Source: an uncultured Lachnospiraceae bacterium
GTDB taxonomy: Bacteria > Bacillota_A > Clostridia > Lachnospirales > Lachnospiraceae
Assembly: GCA_947564305.1 (NCBI GenBank)
Contig: CANOBT010000060.1
Location: forward strand, 1-30,532
Direction: 5' to 3'
DNA: 30,532 nucleotides
In this document: positions 8,153 through 15,147 of the stretch, piece after piece
How the letters are laid out: every line of letters begins with the position of its first letter
Numbering within the stretch: position 1 is the first letter of the stretch
Translations under genes and position numbers: made by a program
Notes under the pieces: generated by a model
The model's database searches: none
What the model saw: the letters and a program-made list of their open reading frames with translations, nothing else
Told to the model about the DNA's origin: nothing

Positions 8153-9586
8153 TTAGGGTCGTATTTTAAACAGATCGGAAGCTGGCGTGGAGCCGGAGCT
8201 TCCAATCTCCTCTCCGTCCGGCTCTTCCGGTCTGTCTGATTGCATCCCTCCTTCCCGATCCCCTTCTTTCCGGTAGTTTTCAGCATATACAGAATATAAT
8301 TCCTCGTCTGTAAACCGCTGGATTCCGGAAGATGTTTCAAAAGGTACGTCATACTGATCCGCCGTGTGGAACTGTCCTCCGGCTTGAGGCGCTGCCCGTG
8401 AACGGGAATTGTCTGCAGGTTGGGCGCTCATTAGTTTTCTGACCGTAGATTTAAGTTCTGCCAGTTCCTGCTCCAGTTTCCGGATGGTTGCTGACATAAC
8501 TGCAGGATCGCTGTCTGTAAGCTCATGGTTGCTCATTTTTATAAGGGCGAGCTTGATATCCATGATGGGATTTGCGCTGCCCCTTATGGAGCCCCGCAAA
8601 TCGCAGCACTGTTCACACAGCCAGTAAAGACGTTCAAAGGTCATGCCGTTGCCAATTTCTAAGGCAGATTGCACATAGTCTTTGCTGTGCAGCACGGACT
8701 CTGGCTGTCCAGTGGTTTTGATGGTAATGATATCCATTAAAGCGGACAATATGGATTCTGTTATCAAGGCGGGCGATTTACCCTGCCCTGTCAATTCATC
8801 CAGACAGTTGAGGGCGGATTGGGTGTCATAAGCAGATATTGCAGACAATGCTGTTAAAATGCGGTCGCTGTCCAATGAACCTAGTCTTTTTTTTGCAGCC
8901 TCGGTCGTGATATTGTTATCGGTGCTTGTCAAGAGCTGCTCCAATATGCCCAAAGCATCACGTAACCCTCCATTGGCATTCCGTATAATGAGGTTCAGCG
9001 CGTCTTCTTCGCAAACTGCATTCTGTTCTTTCAGCACTTCTTTTAAACGCTCCCTCATAGGTTCCGGCGCGATTGGATGGAAAACATATTCTTCGCACCG
9101 GCTCCGTATTGTAACCGGTATTTTATGCAGTTCCGTTGTACAGAGGACAAATACACAGTACGACGGGGGTTCCTCCAATGGTTTTAACAGCGTGTCGAAG
9201 GCTGCTGTTGACAGGTTGTGAACCTCGTCTATGATAAATACTTTTCTCTTAAGCTGGACGGGACGGTATTTTGTCTGTGCCAGCATTTCCTTTATTTTGT
9301 CAACTCCGTTGTTCGAGGCGGCATCCAGTTCCAGCACATCAAGGCTTGTGCCGTATGCAAGGCAGTTAGGGCATTGCCCGCAGGGACCGTCTTCTGTCGG
9401 GTGTTCACAGTTTACAGCCTTTGAAAGAATTCGCGCTATTGTCGTTTTGCCGGTGCCTCTATGACCGGCGAAGAGATACGCATGGCCGAATTTCTGGGAG
9501 AAAGACTGCTTTTTTAATGTAATAAGCACGTCCTCCTGCCCCTTGACCTCGGTAAAGTCTTTCGGGCGGTATAAATTATATAGCAT
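8153..9586 (-). CDS. dnaX: DNA polymerase III clamp-loader subunit tau/gamma
   Basis: The 477-residue product is a clamp-loader AAA+ ATPase. It has the YRPKDFTEVKGQ start, Walker A GHRGTGKT (41-48), the zinc-binding cysteines typical of DnaX (60, 69, 72, 75), Walker B DEVH (120-123) and the arginine-finger SRC (162-164). The start at 9586 follows AAAGGAGGAACCTA; a longer frame from 9613 has no such site. After about residue 360 there is a Ser/Pro/Glu-rich linker and then an early stop, so the length lies between a gamma form and a full tau. The polymerase-binding tail expected of tau is not obvious in this frame, but an open +1 frame continues beyond the stop. The gene lies between the HolB-like and DnaE genes, so these three probably act as one replicase. 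Confidence 0.92.
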   Translation of the reverse strand: MLYNLYRPKDFTEVKGQEDVLITLKKQSFSQKFGHAYLFAGHRGTGKTTIARILSKAVNCEHPTEDGPCGQCPNCLAYGTSLDVLELDAASNNGVDKIKEMLAQTKYRPVQLKRKVFIIDEVHNLSTAAFDTLLKPLEEPPSYCVFVLCTTELHKIPVTIRSRCEEYVFHPIAPEPMRERLKEVLKEQNAVCEEDALNLIIRNANGGLRDALGILEQLLTSTDNNITTEAAKKRLGSLDSDRILTALSAISAYDTQSALNCLDELTGQGKSPALITESILSALMDIITIKTTGQPESVLHSKDYVQSALEIGNGMTFERLYWLCEQCCDLRGSIRGSANPIMDIKLALIKMSNHELTDSDPAVMSATIRKLEQELAELKSTVRKLMSAQPADNSRSRAAPQAGGQFHTADQYDVPFETSSGIQRFTDEELYSVYAENYRKEGDREGGMQSDRPEEPDGEEIGSSGSTPASDLFKIRP

Positions 9587-9626
9587 TAGGTTCCTCCTTT
9601 TATTGTGGTTCATCCGACACAGGATG

Positions 9627-10553
9627 CTATGGCTCTTTTACCATACAGCGTATCAGATCGAAAAAATCGTTTTTGGAATAGCTGCTGTTTTGCCATTGCT
9701 TCTGATGGGCTGACAGTCGGGAACAGATCTGATAAATATGCGGTAAGGAATAAAGCTCGCTAAGGCTCTTAAAGTCCATGCTGTTTTCCGCCTTTGAAAT
9801 CATCAGTTTTTGCAGCAACAGCTGTTCAAACAGGTAATAAAACATCTGCAGCGCCACCCAATAATGTGCCGAATGTACTTCGTAGAAATTTTCAGGGTCT
9901 TTCTCCCGGATCAGATGGAGTATTTGAAATAATTCTTCTTTTTTCCGGGCCAGCATAAGGTTTTTGCAAGTTTCCAGTAATGCGGGATAGCAATCACCCA
10001 TATTTTCAATGGCATGGGGGCAAAAGTCACACAGATAAGCAGCAAACAGTAATTCTTCCCGAGCGATACCCTTTTCCAAGAAGTATGGTGATATCTCTTC
10101 TACGGATAAGGGATCGAATGAAATAATATTGCAGCGGCTTTTTATTGTTTCAAGCAAAGCATCCTGGTTACAGAGAAAAATAAGGACATTTGTGTGGCTC
10201 TTGTCTTCCAGTAATTTCAACAGCTTATTTTGTGCCTGGACGTTCATGTTTTCCGCATTGCACACCAAAAAAAACTTTTTTCCTTTTAACGCGGCAAGGG
10301 AACTCTTATCAAGGAGAGCAAGTACATCCTCTACCTTTATGGTATCCTGTTGCCTGTCAAGAAGGAAAAAGTCGGGGTTTTTATACAGTTCATCACTGCC
10401 ACATCCCATAAGCTGTGCAATGACATCCATTGCTGCCTGCCGCTTACCAAGCCCCCGTTTCCCCAGTAATATGAGGGGACCGGGATTCTGGGACATGGCA
10501 TAAGAATTAAGGTTAAGGAATGCTTCATCATTTCCTATAAAAGTTTTATCCAT
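9627..10553 (-). CDS. holB: DNA polymerase III delta-prime subunit (HolB-like clamp loader)
   Basis: The 308-residue product has the AAA+ delta-prime pattern: IGNDEA at the start, a Walker-A-like GKRGLGKR (31-38) with Arg where Thr/Ser is usual, NAENMNVQAQNKLLKLLED (98-116) and SRC (138-140). The altered P-loop suggests weak or no ATP hydrolysis, as for delta-prime in other bacteria. ATG 10553 was chosen because AAAGGAG lies 10 bases upstream and because it overlaps the stop of the preceding OB/HD gene by 8 bp, indicating coupled translation. The C-terminal third is divergent from chromosomal HolB. Together with DnaX it would load a sliding clamp; no clamp gene is present here. Confidence 0.82.
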   Translation of the reverse strand: MDKTFIGNDEAFLNLNSYAMSQNPGPLILLGKRGLGKRQAAMDVIAQLMGCGSDELYKNPDFFLLDRQQDTIKVEDVLALLDKSSLAALKGKKFFLVCNAENMNVQAQNKLLKLLEDKSHTNVLIFLCNQDALLETIKSRCNIISFDPLSVEEISPYFLEKGIAREELLFAAYLCDFCPHAIENMGDCYPALLETCKNLMLARKKEELFQILHLIREKDPENFYEVHSAHYWVALQMFYYLFEQLLLQKLMISKAENSMDFKSLSELYSLPHIYQICSRLSAHQKQWQNSSYSKNDFFDLIRCMVKEP

Positions 10554-11532
10554 TATCCGTATGCTCCTTTTGTATGTATATATAATTATTAAGCGCGGGA
10601 TCAAATACTGAACCGCACTTGTCCTGATTGCTGAATAAAAAGTATTCAAGCCTGGAAACATCGCCCTGAAGCTGAATGGCATTTTTTAAAATAATAGCCT
10701 CACGAATCATTGGTTTCCTGTCGGTACTCTCATATACGCAGCCGATTGTATGCATCAAAAGGCTTTCTTCCTCTTCTGTCAGATTAAATCCGTTATTTTG
10801 CGAGAGCATCCGGCATAGATACTGTATCGTAAGTTCATGCAGGTTCAACGGGATTGATTCCGGGATGCGTTTCATTTCCGGAAACGGCTTTAACATGTTG
10901 ACGGTTCCGATTGCGTGAAGCAGCCCTCCGGCAATAACAAGATCGCTGTTGTAGGGCAAGGAATAAGATGGGTTTAAATTGTATTTTTCCAGTGAATAAG
11001 CCATGTATTTTGCAAGACATGTGACGCTCACACTGTATACCAAAAGCCCTCCGTTAAAGTTGTGATGCCCTTTCAAGGTTGCAGGGAGTATTTCAAAATC
11101 AGGAATACTTGTAAAGATATGATGTAAGAGATTACGGTAATTTTGTGACTTGACGGCTCCGATGTATTTATGGAGTAATTCCAAGTAGCTTTTTGTGTCC
11201 TTCTCAGATATGCCATTAACGTAATCTGAATACAGGTATTCATCCAAAAGCGCCATATGGGTTATTATCAATTGATAAGATGCATCCTGGTTCTGAACTA
11301 CCATTCCGTTAATCTGTACCACTTTTCCCACATAGCTTTCATATTCCGCTTCCATGTATTCTTCCCATATTGTGCCAAAAATTGTGCCGGTAGAATCCTG
11401 AAGCAAGACTTCTAAATATCTTTTTTTACTCTCACTTGTTTGTTTTTCAGCAATATTTCTTACATAAAAAGACGTTTCAATTGTCTTGGTAAAAAAATCA
11501 GATATTCCTGAAATATAGATGTTCTTTGGCAT
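10546..11532 (-). CDS. YhaM-like OB-fold/HD-domain protein with a degenerate HD site
   Basis: The 328-residue product has an OB-fold-like N-terminal part (about 15-95, including YLEVLLQDSTGTIFGTIW) and an HD-type domain (about 150-290), the order seen in the 3'-5' exonuclease YhaM. The signature positions diverge: GHHNFNGGLLVYS (155-167) where the family has a GGLLEHT-type segment, and LLHAIG (204-209) where LLHDIGK is expected. Loss of the metal-binding Asp suggests an inactive nuclease or a binding role. ATG 11532 follows AAAGGAGGAACCT. It is coupled to holB, so a replication or primer-handling role is inferred. The match to YhaM is recognised by pattern and was not searched. Confidence 0.7.
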   Translation of the reverse strand: MPKNIYISGISDFFTKTIETSFYVRNIAEKQTSESKKRYLEVLLQDSTGTIFGTIWEEYMEAEYESYVGKVVQINGMVVQNQDASYQLIITHMALLDEYLYSDYVNGISEKDTKSYLELLHKYIGAVKSQNYRNLLHHIFTSIPDFEILPATLKGHHNFNGGLLVYSVSVTCLAKYMAYSLEKYNLNPSYSLPYNSDLVIAGGLLHAIGTVNMLKPFPEMKRIPESIPLNLHELTIQYLCRMLSQNNGFNLTEEEESLLMHTIGCVYESTDRKPMIREAIILKNAIQLQGDVSRLEYFLFSNQDKCGSVFDPALNNYIYIQKEHTDNG

Positions 11533-11547
11533 AGGTTCCTCCTTTTG

Positions 11548-13137
11548 TTAAACTGCCCTTTTTATGACAGCGCTGCTCGACAGCTCGTTTAGAAGCTGCT
11601 TATAATATTTCTCAATAAGCCTGTTCAGTTCCTCTGATTCAGGATAGGCATATGTAAGGGTGGGCTCTAATAAAGAGCTTTTTACCTTAAGAATCCGGTT
11701 GAAGTATATCTCTCCGCATCTTGCAAAAATTTCCGCCCGGCGGAAAAAATACTTTAAATTATACTTGCTGGAACCTTTCAGTTTTTTTGTTACTGCAGGA
11801 TCAAGATTCTGCATTCCCCTTAAGAATTCTGCCTTATATGCCTTTACAATGGCATCAAAGTCTACCTCAAGGGATAAATCGCCAAGCTGCTCATCCAGCA
11901 TATGGAAATGTTCGTGTATGAACGAAGACGGGGTCTGTATGTCCACGCATAGATTGCGTATACTCGGATAGTACAGACCGCTTGCCTTGTGTTTCCCAAG
12001 TTTCCGGAAACGCAATGTTACTTCCATGAAGCTGGAACCGGAAAAATACTGCTTGTTGATTGCCTTGTACTCCTCTTCTATTTTTCTGACTGCATCTAAG
12101 TCTACATCTTCATCGAATTCTACATACCCAAAATAGTTATGGAAGCCGGAGCTATCCATTGCCTTCTGGATAGATATAGGTATATTCTTTTTGGTGATGT
12201 ATGCTGTTGCAATCTTCTTGTGAAGGGATTCCCTGTGCTGGAATTCATTTTGCACATCCTGGAATACATCAGCAACCTGATAAAACAGGTAAACCAGCTT
12301 AGAGTAAAGAGTATAATCGGGGCTGTAGTAATAAGACGGAAGGTGTCCGTCCTGCCTGTTAATTCTTCTGAACAGGAACTCCAACGGTACGGCTTCCTTA
12401 TCATTAAGAAATCGGATTAATGGAGTAGAGAGTGTGTGATCGTTGATGTCAACATTAAGCTCATTCAGCTCCTTTGAAAAAATATTTGATATTAATGGGG
12501 AGATATCTTCCGAAATAATTGAGTAAAGACAATTACATACAGACATATGTGCCAAAAAATCAATGACATTACTAATTCCTATGTTGTAATTCGGGTTACT
12601 CCTCATATGATAAAATCCCATTTTCCTTTTTGAAGTGGAGCCGATGCCTCCGTAGAATTCAATTTTTTCAGATCCTATTAACTCTACCCTTAATATATGG
12701 CTTGTTTTCAGCGTTGCCGCTGCAATTTCTGCGCCACCATGTTCTTCAGGATTGGGGAAAGAAAAGGATAATTTATCCTTATATATTCCTGCAAGATTAG
12801 ATAAAAAAGGGATTCCCTGAACAGCCAGAGAATCCTCGTTCTTAATTTTGCATAGTTTTGCCTGAATGAATTTTCCTATGACCTTAATGATGTTGTCATA
12901 GTGTGATGCAGAGTAATAATCAACCATAGGGAAAGGCAGGTTCAGGAAACTGTGCATGTTCAATTTTGGGAGCATAGCTTTATAAGTGCTTTCCCTTTTA
13001 AGGCTGATTATACGGTTGCCTTTGAGAAAATCAGTATTCCCTGAGAATGATTCTGAAGCCGGCATTCCTGGTGGAAAGTATACACCCATTTGATAAAGTA
13101 TTTCGTCAGTAATTGGCTGACTTTGTTTTTTCTTCAT
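11548..13137 (-). CDS. Unidentified protein with an HExxH zinc-metallopeptidase motif
   Basis: The 529-residue product has no full-length family that I recognise. Its C-terminal third contains SFIHEHFHMLDEQLG, an HExxH motif (His408, Glu409, His412). It is followed about 60 residues later by RRAEIFARCGEIYF, which resembles the EMFAR-type helix supplying a further ligand in zincin domains of large polyvalent proteins on mobile elements. The N-terminal 400 residues are mixed alpha/beta with no clear motif. ATG 13137 follows AAAGGAGGATTTAAA. It sits inside the replisome block, 15 bases before the OB/HD gene. The substrate is unknown; processing of a replication or partition protein, or defence against host factors, are possibilities. 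Zincin assignment is moderately secure; function is open. Confidence 0.6.
   Translation of the reverse strand: MKKKQSQPITDEILYQMGVYFPPGMPASESFSGNTDFLKGNRIISLKRESTYKAMLPKLNMHSFLNLPFPMVDYYSASHYDNIIKVIGKFIQAKLCKIKNEDSLAVQGIPFLSNLAGIYKDKLSFSFPNPEEHGGAEIAAATLKTSHILRVELIGSEKIEFYGGIGSTSKRKMGFYHMRSNPNYNIGISNVIDFLAHMSVCNCLYSIISEDISPLISNIFSKELNELNVDINDHTLSTPLIRFLNDKEAVPLEFLFRRINRQDGHLPSYYYSPDYTLYSKLVYLFYQVADVFQDVQNEFQHRESLHKKIATAYITKKNIPISIQKAMDSSGFHNYFGYVEFDEDVDLDAVRKIEEEYKAINKQYFSGSSFMEVTLRFRKLGKHKASGLYYPSIRNLCVDIQTPSSFIHEHFHMLDEQLGDLSLEVDFDAIVKAYKAEFLRGMQNLDPAVTKKLKGSSKYNLKYFFRRAEIFARCGEIYFNRILKVKSSLLEPTLTYAYPESEELNRLIEKYYKQLLNELSSSAVIKRAV
11731..11745. repeat. Palindrome copy 1 (C-centred), inside the metallopeptidase-like gene
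   Basis: TTCCGCCCGGCGGAA, identical to the two copies at 13339 and 13378. On the coding strand it encodes the FRRAE residues next to the EIFAR motif, so here the palindrome is also under protein constraint. Confidence 0.7.
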
Positions 13138-13182
13138 TTTAAATCCTCCTTTTATTAAAGATAGCCGCTGAATATACACGGC

Positions 13183-13211
13183 AAAATAAAAAAGGACATC
13201 AAAGATGTCCT
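13183..13211 (-). terminator. Terminator between the primase-like and metallopeptidase-like genes
   Basis: On the minus strand AGGACATC-TTT-GATGTCCT is an 8-bp perfect stem followed by TTTTTTATTTTG. It lies 46-74 bases upstream of the start at 13137, so it either ends the primase-like transcript or attenuates the downstream replisome genes. Confidence 0.75.
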
Positions 13212-13338
13212 CATAATAGTGAATAAGACCTACTGCTAGGAATTAAGTAAACGGACTGCGTGCTGCAGAACCATAAATAAAAAATGTTTTATACAGTATA
13301 ACAAATCAAAGGCGGCATGACAAGAAAAAAGTCAAAAA

Positions 13339-13392
13339 TTCCGCCCGGCGGAAAAATTGAGAGGTTCACATGGAAAATTCCGCCCGGCGGAA
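13339..13392. repeat. Palindrome copies 2 and 3 (C-centred)
   Basis: TTCCGCCCGGCGGAA occurs at 13339-13353 and 13378-13392, 39 bp apart, each with A/T flanks. They lie just past the end of the primase-like gene. The 7-bp arms flank a single central C. Candidate binding sites for ParB or another dimeric protein. Confidence 0.75.
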
Positions 13393-13424
13393 TTTTTAAA
13401 AAATAATACAGGCATATAGCAAAA

Positions 13425-14654
13425 CTATACACCTGTATTTTCCTTGACCAATTCGTAATTCGGACGGATATTGATTGAAAGTATATCGTCCAACCCTTTA
13501 CCAAAGCCCGGATTCCAAAAAGCGACTCCTATATGGAAGTCCTGCAAAGACAGGAATTCTATGATTTTGTCTTCATACATCAGGACAGACTGATTAATAT
13601 ACTTGTCAGAATCATATGCAATAATCAGTATCCGGCAGCCGCGCGATTTTAGGTAATCCAGTACAGTAAAACCGTTTTCAGATTGCTCCAACAATTTGCT
13701 AAATGAGTTTACCCCGGGAATTGATATCACGGGAATGCGGAGAATGTGGTTGGCATAGATAGCCTTTTTTTCTCCTTCCGTAATATAGCAGACCGTGTAA
13801 TCATCATGTGCTGGATTGTCGTACAATCCGATATGGCTTCCTGAACGGCAGCCGTTTATATATGCGTTTGCCAATGCGCCGGTTGTCGTTTTGGTTTCAA
13901 AGTAAGAAGAAAAATTATTGTACTTGTTCTTTTCCTTTCCTGAATCATCAACCTGTGGATGATCCAGGCGTATCCTGAGTCTGTATAGGCAGTGGTTGTG
14001 ATCGTATAGCGGAATTAAAATGCCGGATGTGCCGGAAAAAGTCCATTTTCCGTCTTGCTTTTGATAAAAACCGGGTACGCCTTTTAAGGAGCTGAATTCA
14101 TGGATCAGTTCCAGTGCAATACGTTCCCTGTCATATGCGTTGTAATGGGAACTGTTGTTTACCGGAAGGGAGCGCAGCATGGAACGCTGTATCAGTTCTA
14201 TCGGCCAGCCTTCCTTTGCCAGATATCGTACATGCATCTTGTTTAAGTGCAGATGCTTTAAAAAAGAGCGGTATATAAGGTCGAGTTCATGGTTTGGCTT
14301 TGCCGGAACTGATAAAGTGTCATCAGCCATGCGGTTTTTGGACTGATCCGAAGGAATCTGCTTCGGACGTTCCTTTCGCGGGTGCCGCTGATTGTATCCG
14401 CTGTTCTGAAGCAGCCACTCGTCACGGTCGGCATCATATAGTTCGCGGTCTTTATACAGACAGGAACCGTCAGTTGTTTGTTTGATATAGACGTATTCCC
14501 TGTTGTTTACCGGACTTATAATGTCTATGCCTGAAAGAATTCTTCGGCAGTAGTAGAGCTGCGTGGACGGACTTGCTTCCTGAATGGAGCACCAGTCGGG
14601 TTTTCCGCAGATTGGGCAAGGTTCTCTTTTGGAGACGTTTCGAAAATTTGACAT
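13425..14654 (-). CDS. Zinc-finger/Toprim primase-like protein (DUF3854 type)
   Basis: The 409-residue product begins with a zinc-finger-like set, CPICGKPDWC then YYC (Cys13, 16, 22, 36), as in the CHC2 finger of primases. The C-terminal half carries a Toprim-type domain: CYITEGEKKAIYAN (acidic Glu293), VISIPGVNSF, and IIAYDSDKYIN (Asp348, Asp350), then a GKGLDDIL segment near the end. This is the arrangement of DUF3854 proteins on plasmids and integrative elements. The likely role is primer synthesis or DNA processing at the element's origin. ATG 14654 follows AAAGGAGG. It is the first gene of the minus-strand block, transcribed from the divergent region shared with parA. Confidence 0.78.
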   Translation of the reverse strand: MSNFRNVSKREPCPICGKPDWCSIQEASPSTQLYYCRRILSGIDIISPVNNREYVYIKQTTDGSCLYKDRELYDADRDEWLLQNSGYNQRHPRKERPKQIPSDQSKNRMADDTLSVPAKPNHELDLIYRSFLKHLHLNKMHVRYLAKEGWPIELIQRSMLRSLPVNNSSHYNAYDRERIALELIHEFSSLKGVPGFYQKQDGKWTFSGTSGILIPLYDHNHCLYRLRIRLDHPQVDDSGKEKNKYNNFSSYFETKTTTGALANAYINGCRSGSHIGLYDNPAHDDYTVCYITEGEKKAIYANHILRIPVISIPGVNSFSKLLEQSENGFTVLDYLKSRGCRILIIAYDSDKYINQSVLMYEDKIIEFLSLQDFHIGVAFWNPGFGKGLDDILSINIRPNYELVKENTGV

Positions 14655-14824
14655 TTCATCCTCCTTTCACGATTGCCGATAAGCAGTCGTTGGACAATGC
14701 AATTTGCCTGTCCTGATTAGAATCAACCTGTGATTCACGTGCGGCATATGTGCGCAGAAAAAGGCACGAACAGGCAAAAGCCTGATAATGCCCCTGGTTA
14801 AAAAATAAAATAGTCAATAGTGAA
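14655..14824 (-). other. Long structured leader of the primase-like gene
   Basis: About 165 bases separate the predicted promoter from the start codon. On the minus strand TTTGCCTGT and ACAGGCAAA can pair across roughly 60 bases, with smaller stems inside (AGGCTTTTGCCT; AATCACAGGTTGATT). I do not recognise a known riboswitch class. Regulation through RNA folding is possible but unproven. Confidence 0.35.
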
Positions 14825-14854
14825 AGTATAATACAATTATTTTATCGTGTGCAA
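14825..14854 (-). promoter_or_regulatory. Candidate promoter of the replisome block
   Basis: On the minus strand TTGCAC (14854-14849), an 18-bp spacer, and TATACT (14830-14825). A palindrome copy begins 20 bp upstream at 14875. Confidence 0.5.
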
Positions 14855-14874
14855 TAAATGGTTTTTATTTAAAA

Positions 14875-15029
14875 TTCCGCCGGGCGGAAAAATGAGTACA
14901 ATAATTCATGAAAGTGTGCAGATTTTTTCGATATGGGACAAACATATCTTTTTTGGTTGAAAAATTCCGCCGGGCGGAATTTTTGGGGAGAATTTATGAT
15001 TAGGATATTGATTTTTCCGCCGGGCGGAA
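14875..15029. repeat. Palindrome copies 4, 5 and 6 (G-centred) between the divergent operons
   Basis: TTCCGCCGGGCGGAA occurs at 14875-14889, 14965-14979 and 15015-15029. These are the reverse complement of the three left-hand copies, so the central base is G in place of C. They lie between the primase-like promoter and the parA promoter, a typical position for parS-like sites or for operators bound by ParA or ParB. Confidence 0.78.
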
Positions 15030-15047
15030 AAAATAATTAGAGAAAAC

Positions 15048-15076
15048 TTGATTAATTGAAAAAAATCTAGTATCAT
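15048..15076 (+). promoter_or_regulatory. Promoter of the parA-parB operon
   Basis: TTGATT (15048-15053), a 17-bp spacer, and TATCAT (15071-15076), 71 bases before the parA start. The last palindrome ends 18 bp upstream, so a bound protein could regulate partition gene expression. Confidence 0.6.
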
Positions 15077-15147
15077 AAAAAATGACATGGGAAAGAAAAA
15101 AGCGACATAGGAGAAAATGATACAGCACTCAGCAGGAAGGAGACATT

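Noticed and set aside
8887..8894. A8 run in dnaX as a classical -1 frameshift or slippage site
   Set aside because: The run is in the right phase (GCA AAA AAA AGA), but a shift there would end the protein near residue 265, inside the ATPase/domain III region and well short of a normal gamma form.
13339..13392. TTCCGCC palindromes as transcription terminators
   Set aside because: A 15-bp palindrome with a 1-base centre cannot form a good RNA hairpin loop, and the copies occur inside a gene and upstream of promoters.
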